Positions 24,605 through 35,952 of a DNA stretch of 64,000 nt are shown piece after piece. The notes under the pieces were generated by a model. The model saw only the letters and a program-made list of their open reading frames with translations. It was not told the origin of the DNA and made no database searches. This DNA is from Lucifuga dentata (lineage: Eukaryota > Chordata > Actinopteri > Ophidiiformes > Bythitidae), in assembly GCA_014773175.1 (NCBI GenBank), contig VXCM01000466.1, positions 322,588-386,587 on the forward strand. The letters are read 5' to 3'. Position numbers and translations under genes: made by a program. Numbering within the stretch: the stretch's first letter is position 1; each line of letters begins with the position of its first letter.

Positions 24605-25431
24605 ATATGGATTAAGTTTAGAACTGGGTTTATGACATTTCTGTCAAACTACACGTTATCTCTGAACCAAAAACCCTGCACCTACAGTTCAGCAGCAAGT
24701 TTACAACTCATTATTATTGTCTGTGATATTGAGGCTTTTTACAACTTCTTTTTTAATGTTTATATTCACTTATTTTACCTCAAGTTTAAGCTCAACATTT
24801 GACTCAACATAGGTCAATGCTACAGAATTTCATCTTGATAGTCAGATTACATTTCTGTAAAGAACATTGATTTTAATGCAAATCCAACAGATGTATAAAT
24901 ATGATGGTGCAAGTGAAATATTTTACAAACTAAAAACAAATAAGATGTCAGACACAGTCAGTCATTGCTATGTCTGCAAAAGCATGTCAGAATAGGCTCA
25001 GTATTATTTTTTCCTAATTTAGCAACTAATCTTTTATGATCAGTTAGTGGCTGGTTCATGCTCACTTGTATATATTACAGCCCATTGAGCCGACTATCAC
25101 CCTGCTGCACACACCAACTACATCTCATCTATTGCTATATTTACTCCACCAAGTGACCCCATTGTGATTTTTTTTTTCTTTGCTCACTTGCACAAATCAA
25201 AGATGTGCTTTTTTTTTTTTTTTTTTTTTTTACATGTAAGTAGTAAAAACGCACATGGAATTGGATATTCTCAGATCAATTAAAAGGTTAAATGCACATT
25301 CATATATGAAAATAAGACTGATATGTATCAGATATCTGCCAGTGCAACTGTCATTGAAACACACTGATTGTTAAGTTAAATTAAGAAATTCTTTGTTACC
25401 ATAGGAAAAGTTGTATTTCCTGCATCCTAAA

Positions 25432-25815
25432 GGCCTGGGTGTACTTCAAAAGATGTAATAAGAAAAGACAGAAGAACAGGCCAATGAATACATCCTAGAA
25501 TGCTGCCCCCAGCATAATCCTGAAGAATGGTCCTTTGTCTATTCTACTTCTGACACCTCTCCCCGGCTATATTGGTCCAAATATGCATATCTTGTTGTAT
25601 CACCGGTATGGTGCCAGTGGGCAGAGATCAACCAGCTATTTGATATTTGAACCAATTGCAACCAGGGGAGGTATCAGAAGTACAAAAAAAAGACAAAGTT
25701 CTCTTTGGAGACCCTGCCCAAAGAACACAGAAAGAGCCTAAATCACTGCATCTTTAGCCTTGTAAGACATCTTTTTGCCCTGAAAGTTGTACTTCTTATG
25801 AAGTATTTTGGGGCC
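25432..25815. mobile_element. Dispersed repeat (family B), copy 1
   Basis: Shares extended similarity with 47254-47801, including GTGTACTTCAAA at the left, ACCAATTGCAACCAGGG in the middle and CTGAAAGTTGTACTTC...ATGAAGTATT at the right. The two ends (GTGTACTTC and GAAGTA) suggest short inverted termini. Class unknown. Confidence 0.6.
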
Positions 25816-25920
25816 AATGGGCAGCAAAGCGCAGCGCCCAGGGACCAACGTAAGTTATTGAGTCGCTTCTTTTTTGTAGTTAGTGTCATTTTCCAATCCA
25901 GCGACTATGTTTTCATAGTA

Positions 25921-26306
25921 CACTACAGGCCAGAAGTTTGAGGCCGCCCTCCGATTTAGCATGACCAGACTGTACCAACTTAATCCCAAAATGATCTGGG
26001 AGAAGGCAGACAGCAGCTATTGAATAGAATGTTATAACACATAAGCAAGGGAGTTTAGGCAAGGGAGTTGGAACACAACTGAAGTCCCAGTGCACAAATA
26101 GACTGGGCATGCCTTCATTAAAAATAATTTCTTAAGCCACAGTGGCTACATAATGTGCTCTTGTTGACAAATTCTTCTTCAAAACTAATTAGTTACATTT
26201 ATTTTATATATTTTTGTCATTTCCTGTGCAATAAATTGTAAAACAGTGTATTGATTTTGTTTTTTTGTTTTTTTAATCTGGGGTCTCAAAATTCTGGCCT
26301 GTAGTG
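25921..26306. mobile_element. Tc1/mariner-like MITE with TA target duplication
   Basis: A 386-bp element with inverted ends CACTACAGGCCAGAAGTTTG (left) and CAAAATTCTGGCCTGTAGTG (right), differing at one or two positions over ~22 bp, bounded by TA on each side (25919-25920 and 26307-26308). No transposase reading frame is present. Confidence 0.8.
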
Positions 26307-26939
26307 TATTCAAGAAACCACTTCCCAACTTAAAATTCAGTTGATAGGAATGATGTGTTTAGTTGTAATAGCAAGTTGGAGAAATACAGATTGGCTTAAG
26401 ACAATCTTCGGCTGTTTCTGTGGTGGTTTAGATTGCTAAAAATTATGCAATATGTGTCCTGAAAATTTGTCAGAGATGACATATTTCTATTTTAGCCATT
26501 GATCGCAGCAGTAGTCATAGTAGCACTGATACACAGGCATAGGAAGAGGACAGAAAATAAACAGCTGCCTTATTGATATCTATGTCAACTCATATTCCCG
26601 TTTTGCAGTGTTCAGTCAGATCTTTTCTAGCCCGTATCCCTCCCACATCTGCATCTCCCCTGTACAAGTGAAGTCAGTGATGGATTGAATCTGTCACCCA
26701 CATTTCCCCACTCAGGTTATTTGTTTATCTGCTCATTCTTTCCTTCTCTTTGTTGTTATAAATCACTTGTTGCTTTTGTCGTTTTGTTCTTTTTCTCCAC
26801 AATGTGCACAACGTCTCTCACTCTGCTGCTACATGCCATGTGCTAATGACTGTTTAGCTGTTCTGTTTCAGTTGATTTTATTCTCATTTGTTGTTTTTTT
26901 TATCTCATTTTCTTTGTTCTCCTCCTGATTGCATGCTAG

Positions 26940-26960
26940 TCTCACAAGTGACTTTCCAAA
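26940..26960 (+). CDS. gramd1b: gramd1b microexon candidate 1 (21 nt) with in-frame TGA
   Basis: A strong pyrimidine tract ending GCATGCTAG precedes TCTCACAAGTGACTTTCCAA+A, followed by donor GTAAGC. Both sides are phase 0. Translation is SHK-stop-LSK: the fourth codon is TGA at 26949-26951, one transition from CGA (Arg). I recall, without being able to check, a SHKRLSK segment in some mammalian GRAMD1B isoforms, which would make this a conserved microexon with a nonsense change. TGCATG, the RBFOX site, lies at 26930-26935 just before the acceptor. Inclusion would end translation early, so the exon may be decayed, a poison exon, or carry a sequence error. Confidence 0.55.
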
Positions 26961-27173
26961 GTAAGCATTACTCTTTTCTGTTCTCCAAATATTCCCACTC
27001 CCATCTTCCTGAGCCCCCACCTCCTGCCTTCTGAGCTGCTTTGTGGAAACCCATGCTGTCCAAACCCATTTATCCCAACCCAGCCAGTCCTCTGCATAGT
27101 ATTCCCCTATCTGTACCCACAATACTAGAAGATGATAGTTCCTTATAACTGAAACTCCCAGAACAAACTTACC

Positions 27174-27267
27174 CTTTCCTTTCCTTTCCTTTCCTTTCCT
27201 TTCCTTTCCTTTCCTTTCCTTTCCTTTCCTTTCCTTTCCTTCCCTTCCCCTTTCCCTTCCCTTCCCT
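27174..27267. repeat. (TTTCC)n pentanucleotide satellite
   Basis: About 12 near-perfect units of TTTCC/CCTTT followed by a degenerate CCCTTCC tail, in a gramd1b intron. Confidence 0.95.
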
Positions 27268-28001
27268 ATCCAGTGATATGGTCAATGTAGCAAATTTGTA
27301 AATATAAATCAAATGTTTTATATAGTAACAGATATTCACATTATATGAATATACTTGTCAGGTCAGTATATAGTAAGAATTAATAACCAACCAAAGCAAA
27401 TTTTTTTAAATTTAATTAAATACAGTGAAGTAAGGAAAAAACTACACCAGCCACACTTAGCAGGATATCTCAAAAACATATTTACTACTTTCAAATGAAA
27501 TATTCTACTACTATGCAATTTCTAATCTACTTTGTTAATAAAATGGCACATAGAGCATGTATTCCAGGATTATTTATCACTGTGTATTTTGATGCAGATT
27601 CAATTATGAAAATAGCACATTTGGAGGATTATGTCGCCTTGATGGAGGTACCCATTCTCTGAGTGCTTTTTAGTTTTTTCTGCTCTGGCCTGTGTCATAT
27701 CCCTCTCTCCAGAAACCATAAAAGTGTATACTGATGTTAAAATTTAAGTAATGGGTCTCAGTGCCTGTGAAGGGTAACTGTCTGGCTGCGACTAAAATCC
27801 TGTCAGCATCCCATTCCAGAGCACCAGAAGACAATCCCTCCCACTTTGAGTCCAAAAATACACCCCTCCCCCCACATAAATGTACAGTGTACTGGTGTCA
27901 CATTTAGGTGATTCGCTCGCAGTCTCTTACCCTCCAGTTTATGACTTTTCACTGCGATCACTCTGAATTTATTGCTGTCGCCCTTTTTTTTTTTTTTTTT
28001 N

Positions 28002-28044
<43 letters not shown>
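28002..28044. repeat. (CT)n microsatellite after poly-T gap
   Basis: A poly-T run, one N at 28001 and then 43 bp of CT dinucleotides. Confidence 0.9.
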
Positions 28045-28046
<2 letters not shown>

Positions 28047-28497
28047 GCATATACAGAACGTACACATGCATATACCAAAGCCCCAAATACCCATATACCC
28101 ATATACCAAACCCCCAAACCCTTTGCAGTCCCCTGTGTGAGCCTTCATGATCAGCACCGGTCACATGACCCCACACATCGCACGAGATTGTCTCAGCAGC
28201 GTCAGCTCGATCACCCTAACCTTAATGCAATCCAAATAAGAAAGTCCATTCAGCAAAAGGGGCACCCTGCCTCTGTGCAGCAGGAGCCAGTGATGATGAT
28301 ACACCAATGTGTGTGTTTGGGAATTCAGTGTCACTTATTTGAGGCCTGAAAACATGCAGTTATAATGTTATAATGTCATTTACATAGTTTATGAACCATA
28401 AAGTCATTGGTCCCCAGCTTTTCCCTCTCATTCTTTCTGTGTTCATGTTGCTCAGTGCTTTGGTTGACTTTTTGTTTCTCTTTAATTTTTCTTTCAG

Positions 28498-28521
28498 TAT
28501 GACAGATTAAACCTGATTAAA
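28498..28521 (+). CDS. gramd1b: gramd1b microexon candidate 2 (24 nt)
   Basis: A long pyrimidine tract (TTTGTTTCTCTTTAATTTTTC then TTTCAG) precedes 24 open bases encoding YDRLNLIK, followed by donor GTAAGC. Phase 0 on both sides, so it would insert eight residues between the Ser-rich exon (ending GGKNSK) and KSQSWYN. I do not recall this peptide from other species; support is splice-site quality, frame and its place among similar microexons. Confidence 0.5.
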
Positions 28522-28599
28522 GTAAGCATTTCTTCTTGTTTCAATTGACCCAGTGATGATCCCTGGCCCTCCATTTCCTCTTCCTCTGTAGATGTGCTG

Positions 28600-28728
28600 C
28601 TCTAGGTTCCCCTTGATATTTCCAAACCCTTGTGTTTTTTTTTTTTCCATCCTGAAAATTAATNCTCTAGGTTCCCCTTGATATTTCCAAACCCTTGTGT
28701 TTTTTTTTTTTCCATCCTGAAAATTAAT
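28600..28728. repeat. 64-bp exact direct duplication around a single N
   Basis: 28600-28663 equals 28665-28728 with one N at 28664. Assembly-type duplication inside a gramd1b intron, about 80 bp after microexon candidate 2. Confidence 0.85.
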
Positions 28729-29047
28729 GTGTTTCACAATTCCCAAGTATTTTCCAATACTTTTCAATCACTTTTGCTATGCCAACAGTCAAGAAAGTGT
28801 ATGGTATGACCTCCCTACATTTATTTCTACTTCTGGACCAATTTTCCATTCAAACTTTTTTTTTAAATTAACATCAGATGGAAGGCAAAGATCCTACTGG
28901 AAACTCAGGTCTTATTAATTCCTTTAATGTGTGTATTTTAGGCAAAGATTTATCATTGTTGTAAACTTTAGCCCCATATGTCATGTTATTTATGTTATTC
29001 GAACCATATATATATTTCAGAGTTATGCATAATATAGACCACTGAGA

Positions 29048-29050
<3 letters not shown>

Positions 29051-29091
<41 letters not shown>
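29051..29091. repeat. (CT)n microsatellite
   Basis: About 41 bp of TC dinucleotides in a gramd1b intron. Confidence 0.9.
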
Positions 29092-29094
<3 letters not shown>

Positions 29095-30418
29095 ACTGAG
29101 ATTCTATCATTGCTTCAGCCTTGACACACACCATACACAGTCATGTAAATCACATATTTACAGGCATGAAGTTATAGAAAGTTAAACCCATAAGCCCACA
29201 CAAACACAGAAACACACACACACATAAACACACCTTACACAGACTGTAGACATAGCTTCAAAGTAATTCCTCTCGTGTCTGTCACTTTCAAATCAGATTA
29301 GCCCACATTAACTGAGCTATCGTCACATCCAGCTCTGCGACTGCAGCTCACTTCCTGGTAGCAGCAGATAGATAACCAATGAACCCATCAGACAGAAAAC
29401 TCACCCAACACAAGACAGCTGAATGTTTTTAACTAAATGCACAGTGGTTAAGCTTGTGTTGGAGGTGATGTGGCTATGTAAAATGGTGCTTCTCTGCCAA
29501 GTTTTCCTGTTTGAAACATATTCTCCGTCAGGCATCTAATTAAGCATGACCATCACTGCAGGTATTACCAAATTAGCAAAAGTAGCAGCAATGTTTAACA
29601 GTCCTGCTATGAAAATTCCAAATTTAATTGAACTTATGAAAGTACACTAAAAATAAATTGCCTATATTTCTTTAGATACTTTAATTTAGTGAATGCATTT
29701 AAAATAAGTCCCTATCTTTCTCCTTTTCACTAAATACCCTCCATTGTCATTCAACCCTCTGAATGAAAACCTGCATGTTTCCCCTCTGAGGTTTTATTCA
29801 TAGATTGTTTGAACACAAAGTGTGTTTCTGTGACTGGGAAATGTTGTATTGATTAAAATGTGTCAATGGTGCCCTCTGCTGTTATTAAAAAGTGTTCACA
29901 CAAATCATACAAACTGATAGTGACAGAGTATTTCATGACTGGAGTATATGTGTTTTGAAACACAAAAAGCAGGAAATTCCCATCTTAAGTCACTTCAGCT
30001 GTCTATACAGTTTAGATTTTTTTTTTCTTTTTTCTTTTTTTTTTTTTTTTTTTNTTTTTTTTTTTTTTTTTTACAAAATCAGTTGCTAATTTCTTTTACA
30101 ATTCATTTTATGGACCACAACACTTTCTTTAAAATTAATTATAATACAAATCTGAAAACTGAATGACTGAACAATGAGTATTTGGTAGTATATGAAAATC
30201 TGTTAAAACCAAATGTGTTCATATATGGGACTATTGGAGTGAATGAATCCTTGGTAGGCTTTTATTTTGAAAGCTTCCAATATTCAATCAATTCCTAATA
30301 CTGTTGATAACTTCCTGTAATTATGACAAGAAGGAGGAAGGAAGTATGACTTTTAATACTTGCTGTAACTTGTTCAGAACAGACTTCACTCCTTCCCTGT
30401 CTGTACAGAGTTAAATAT

Positions 30419-30422
<4 letters not shown>

Positions 30423-30475
<53 letters not shown>
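30423..30475 (+). repeat. (CT)n tract acting as the polypyrimidine tract of the next exon
   Basis: About 53 bp of CT dinucleotides end four bases before the CTACAG acceptor of the 30480 microexon, so the microsatellite is placed where the polypyrimidine tract must be. Confidence 0.85.
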
Positions 30476-30477
<2 letters not shown>

Positions 30478-30479
30478 AG

Positions 30480-30500
30480 AAGAGCCAAAGCTGGTACAAT
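30480..30500 (+). CDS. gramd1b: gramd1b microexon (21 nt), KSQSWYN
   Basis: AAGAGCCAAAGCTGGTACAA+T lies between acceptor CTACAG and donor GTAAGT, phase 0 on both sides. It encodes KSQSWYN, the heptapeptide that directly precedes VLSPTYKQRNEDF in GRAMD1B (KMQSWYS in GRAMD1A). It is therefore a true microexon of this gene. It is used with the exon at 24102 but presumably not in transcripts that begin at 35752. Confidence 0.92.
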
Positions 30501-31188
30501 GTAAGTCATACCTTTCACTTTACACTTATACATTTTCAACATGTATGTATATGTTTATTTGTAAAGGGCATCTCTGTGCTTTTATGTGTGTCTGCGTGCT
30601 GGTGTGTGTTTGTGTGCTGGTGTGTGTTTATGTCATGTATTACAGTTTGTTGTGTGGGTGAAGCATCCTGAAGTTGTTTTTGGAGTGTTGCTTACAAGAT
30701 GATGAAAGGTTGTCGTCCTTGACCCTGTTTACTGCAGCACAAAATCACTTGTGGGTCACTGATCCTCCAAGACTGGGATTATTGTGGGCTTAAAACAGCA
30801 ACAGGTGGACCTTCAAGATGTAGAAATCAAGAGACTAAGAAACCTAATGTAGGACATTTATCACCAGACAGCTCAAGAATATTCAAATATTTGACCTTCA
30901 AGTCTCTTCATGACAGTTTTATATGTTACCACAAGGTGGTGTGCTAACCCTGTTTCGTAGCTTGTTTTGATGTGGTTGGTCACTGGTCAATCTTTACATA
31001 TGTTTCCATGTTTTTAGCTAAACTAAAAGTGCATCTGTTGGGTTTATTGAGCCCACGACTGTCCAAGAATGAGTGTGATGGACTAGTTTCTCCAGAAGTG
31101 TTTCTGTTGAACACCTTTTCCCCTTTTTATGTTTTACTTTCTTTCTTTATACTCGTTGTGTCTGTATACTTTCCCCCTCTCTCCCCAG

Positions 31189-31212
31189 CATGAACGGCAA
31201 CACATCCTGAGA
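31189..31212 (+). CDS. gramd1b: gramd1b microexon candidate 3 (24 nt)
   Basis: Acceptor CCCCTCTCTCCCCAG, 24 open bases encoding HERQHILR, then donor GTAAGC; phase 0 on both sides. The donor runs into GCATG (31217-31221), the core of the RBFOX motif, in the downstream position that usually promotes inclusion. It would add eight residues between KSQSWYN and VLSPTYK. I do not recall this peptide elsewhere. Confidence 0.45.
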
Positions 31213-34200
31213 GTAAGCATGACTTGTATTCTTGTGCAACCTTGATTACCTTTCCGTCTCGTGCTCCTTCACTCTTTCTGGTTCTTAGACCAGTAGGATG
31301 ATCACGTCGCTCCTGCTTGTCCGTTTCTCATCCATTGATTTCATTCAGTGTTGTTTCCACCTAAGAGCAAAGCCACAGTTCAAACTTGACCTTAAGCTAT
31401 ATACAGTAGCTACAAATACTGAATTAAAGTTGCTGTTGGTCTTATTTAGTGGATGGAAACTTGTCTTGTTCTGGATTTGTATTTGAATCATTCATCAGAT
31501 GTGTTTAAAGGCCTGTCGCCACTCAAACTTCTAATTTTGGTACACAACAGGTGGTAACAAGTCTGCTGAGTTGCTCTGTACTAAACAAACTCATAAACCA
31601 TCGCACCATGTGGACGAGCCTTGAATGCCTTCGAAGAGCAGGAGAATGGAGCATGGTGCTCTTAGTCTTGGCATGCTTCTTTCCATGTCTTCATAAACAT
31701 GGATCCTGGGCCATTTTGGCTTGAGGGTTCAATCATTAGACAACATGAGGACCTCTGTGCAGATATGGAGGAATGTTATCCTGTAATGTTCACAATGGGC
31801 TTAGTCCAAAAGGTCCACAGGGCTTCCTGAATAGTTAGCCGCTCTCGTTTCTTCTACTGACCCACTTTTATGAGCTCAGAGTTGTATAACTTTAAATGCC
31901 TAACACATGTAAATTCAATGTTTACAGATGATATGATGCTCGCTGTGGGAACAGTACACCATATACCCTGAGTGTACAAGATACTACGACCATCAGCTCC
32001 TCTCATCAAATACAATGCAAACTAATGCAGTGCCTTGTTTGAATAATGTACTGGCTGAAGGGGAAAAAAGGACTATAATAATAATAGGTTTTAATGGCTT
32101 TATTAGTCATAAGAAACTGTAGTTTTTAAAATATGCTTGGATCTGGACCAAATTGTACCTATCGATCATTTATTGTGGGATAAATATCACAGATTTTTTT
32201 TTTCATTGAGATTGGTGTATTACATTAGAAGAAATTGACAAAAAAAATATGGAAAAACTCCCATCTCACAATGTTAAGAAAGCTTCTTTTTTTTTTTTTT
32301 TTTTTTTCCATCTGGATCTGGCTCCTTAATCCAGATCTCTCCAAAATCTCAGTCTTAGCTCATCCTATCTATTATTTAGTTCCTAAATGTAAATTTTCCT
32401 AAAATAATTGAAACAGTCTCCAGATTTGTTGAGTTTTATAGCATTTAGATACATTTATTTCAAGAATTTTCTAGAATCGTTCAAATGTACACAAGTCTGA
32501 CGCATTAAATGCAAAAAGTGGAATCATCTTACCATGGCTTTGAATATGTCACCAAATGCCTCATGAAGGTGAAGTTTTACTGTGTAGAGTCAGAAGTGAA
32601 TTTGGATGAAATCATCACCCTTTTTTGAGTTCATTTAAATGAACTTTAGCTGTAAAAGAAAGGTATAGATGAATGAGAAGATACAAAATTAAACACAATT
32701 TTAAAGGACCTGAACATCCACGGAACACATGGAATACACATTTAGGTATTTTCATTTATTTTGGTTGATTGGTTGATTGGACCTCTTCTCAGGACTGTGT
32801 GGGTGTGTACCAACTGTATTTGATGATTGCCTCTCTGATTCTCCTGATAAGTATATGGAGTTTGATGACCTCAATAGTCTTCCAATATAGCTCCACCCAA
32901 CCTGGGAAGATGTCTAGTCAACCTGACTTGGAGAAAACACCTGTGTGGGCGTGCAGGGTCTTTAAGCTCTGAAATAACTGAGACATTATTGTTCGTGGGG
33001 CTTTGTTCCTATCGTCTTGTACACTCATCTTAACTCATACATGAACTTTTGCAGTTCAGTCAATCATTAAAAGAGATAGAGACTTTAACTTCAGTTAGCT
33101 GCGACTGTATGTTTAGGTTCCATACCGATGATACACTTGCATGTAGGAAATGTGTGTATGTGCACCTGTGTGTGTACCTCTACAGGCAATGATGACCTCC
33201 CATGGCACTGACACCACTATGATTAAAATCCAGCCGTTCTAATGTGAGTTCTGAGCCTGATAGAGATACACACAGTCCACACTCTTCCTCAGTAACCCTC
33301 TGAAAGCGTCTGTTCATTCGCTTTGTCGCAATGCTTCCATGGCAACCATATCCACAGACTCGCAAGTTAGCAACAAGCTGGAAAACACTAATAAACACTG
33401 TGAGGTTAAATAACCTTTATACTGGTGATTTTACATGTTTGAGCCCAATAAATACAACCTGCATACATGTTACATTACTGCCATCATTTTCCAAAACATA
33501 CCAGGGAAGTAAATATCATCATTGTTTTTCCTACCTTCCAGACTGACATTGGTTTCAGATCATTCCAGTATGCTATAAAAATCGACTTGTAGAGACTTAA
33601 AATGTGCTTGGGATAGTTAATCCATCACATCAAACAAAACATCTGTTAAATTTTTTTGTCTAAGTTATTTAATTTAACCAATCCAACGTGGAGCTACATG
33701 GAAGAAAATGTATGTCTCCGCCAGGGAATATAGTCCAAGAGAAAATGGCTTTTACACAGAAATTAAAACAATCATGCCTGTTATAATTGTGCTGAAGTGT
33801 TAGCAGGCAAAACATTGGATTTTCAAGTGAGTATATCACCTGAACATTTGATTTCAAATTTGTTTTGAACACAAATTTTTAAATTTGGCACAATAATATG
33901 AAAAGTAATAGTATGGCTTTATGTTTCAGAAAATGGCAGTAATGTAACACATATATGCGGGTCATATTTATTGGGCTAAACCATGCAAAATTATTGGTAT
34001 GGTTCTTTAAGTGATATCTGAATTTACTAAATAGTTTTTTTTTTTGTTTTGTAAGTGATGGAAATAAGATACACCTACAAACCCTGTTTGACTTCCTATT
34101 GATTGAAAAATACCCAAAGATGAGGTCATTGTCAACACAATAGACACACACATGCACACACACAGCTTAATCCTTAATCCCTTTAAAAGCTGAAACCCCA

Positions 34201-35675
34201 CCCTGGTTTACAGTACCATTCTCTGCCATCTCCTAATGTTTGTCCAGTGAGTTAATGGTTAACCGCATCCATAAACGCTGTATATCCCCATTCCCACATC
34301 ATCCCAAGGTGCTGTCTCATACTATCACCTGGAAACAGCACCAATCACAAAGGTGTCTTTGTCCACGGAATTTACTGGGGGAAAAAATGAATTGCATGAG
34401 TGGGAAAAGAAGGATCAACCATCCGCCGAACCCTCGATCCAGTGAAATGTTATCCAAATGATGTAAAGGCATCCCAGTTTGATGGAGGCTTTTTTGGATC
34501 TGCTTGTGAATCATCAGCACTGTTGTCCAAGAGGCCAGCTGTTGAAGATTATTTTTCAAGTCACATCAACATATTTTCCCGCTTCAGATTTTCTCCTCGG
34601 CGAATAGGATACTGGTGAAGATGAGGGTGAAGAAACAACGTAGTAAAGCATTTGAGGACACAAATGTGGGTGAAACACTGCGAGGGGGAATCAATGGAAT
34701 ACAAATACTACCCCTGGTGGTTTTAATTGCTTCTTCATCCCATGCCCAACCTGTTAACTGTTTAAGATATAGAGGAAAGGCATGCACCCAAAATTGTTAA
34801 GCGTTTGCTAATATAGGAGTAACAGAGGGTGATCAAATATCAGGAGTGTGTGAATGACCTTACTGGGAAGAGGAGGAATACCAAGAGAGGAGAGGATAGA
34901 TACCTTCATATCATCAGTGATATCATGCATTTTAGTGTCCAGGACAACCAGTTCTTCATACATGAAATGAACGAAAAATGCAAATGACAAGCAAATATGT
35001 ATTTACAGTGCGTTGGTCCAGCCACTTCACCCTGCACAGGCCTGTGACCCACTATAGCCGCTTTTAAGATTGATGGTGTTGCGTTGCAGGCTGAGGTAAC
35101 TGGAGGTTATGCTCACATCTGTTCTCTGTAACTCAATCACTTCGCCAGACAGCAAGATGAACTAAACACAAGCTTAACCAGACTGGACACACACTTGGTT
35201 ATAATCTGACATTCTCAGTCCTGCTTGCTTTCTTTGTAATCTCAGTTTATTTCCTCTAGATATCTTTGTATCAGTTTTTCTCTTCATAAACCAAAAGTAC
35301 TTGCTTCATTCAGTGCTGGTCATAAATGGGGTAATTACAAGGCATTCAGACTAGGACACACACACTCAGCTCACACACTTACTAGGAGGAGTAAGCCAAA
35401 AAAAAAAGAGAAAAGGCTGCAGGCATGATAATAAAGGACTTGTTGGTCAGGGTTACTAGAGGGCAACGGCCATAACTCCTCTCCCTGTGTGTGTGTGAAA
35501 GGAAGAGAGAGAGTCAGAGAAAGAGAGAGCAAGACAAGGATCATGTGGCTGGAGTGTGCTGGATCCACCGCTCAATGCTGAAAGGGAGCAGCACCCAAAA
35601 CGGGGTGGATACTGCAGTCTCCAAAAACACCAGGATTGTAGCTCCTACATGACCTGCGCAACCTCCTCTTATCTA
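31213..35675. other. gramd1b intron, one MITE and no further exon seen
   Basis: Apart from the family A copy at 33406-34010 and a poly-T run near 32287-32307, I found no supported exon or RNA gene. Confidence 0.5.
33406..34010. mobile_element. Family A MITE, copy 9
   Basis: Left TTAAATAACCTTTATACTGG then ACATGTTTGAGCCCAATAAA; right AAATTATTGGTATGGTTCTT then TAA. Full-length, in a gramd1b intron. Confidence 0.8.
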
Positions 35676-35751
35676 CAGATCTGAACTGATAAGTCATCCA
35701 GTGTAGGAAGACTCCAGTGGAACCGTTTTGGAAAAAAAGAATTCCATTCCC

Positions 35752-35952
35752 ATGCCAAAAGGATCTGGCCTGATAAATATGGAAGTGGATGAGGGTAGTG
35801 CGACGTCGGACTGGGAGGCTATTCTTGAACTGGATGAGGCGTTGGCAGGGTGGCTTCTGCAGGGTCCAGCTAGAGGGGAGTGGGATTGGGAATGGGGCTG
35901 GGCTGCCTCGGACCTTCAGGACCCTGACTGGGACACTGAGGACGTCCCTGCT
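35752..35952 (+). CDS. gramd1b: gramd1b alternative first coding exon (acidic, Trp-rich)
   Basis: The exon begins MPKGSGLINMEVDEG, continues through SDWEAILELDEALAGWLLQG and ends DPDWDTEDVPA at donor GCT|GTAAGT. Phase 0 at the end joins in frame to VLSPTYK at 37149, giving a 726-residue protein. An in-frame stop at 35704-35706 lies upstream of the ATG, as expected of a first coding exon. A second ATG (35779, NMEVDEG) has the stronger start context (A at -3, G at +4). A possible acceptor at 35677-35678 means it might also be spliced from a 5' UTR exon. The 67 residues hold at least six Trp and many Asp/Glu and replace the basic Ser-rich N terminus of the other form. I do not recognise the peptide with certainty. 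Confidence 0.75.
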
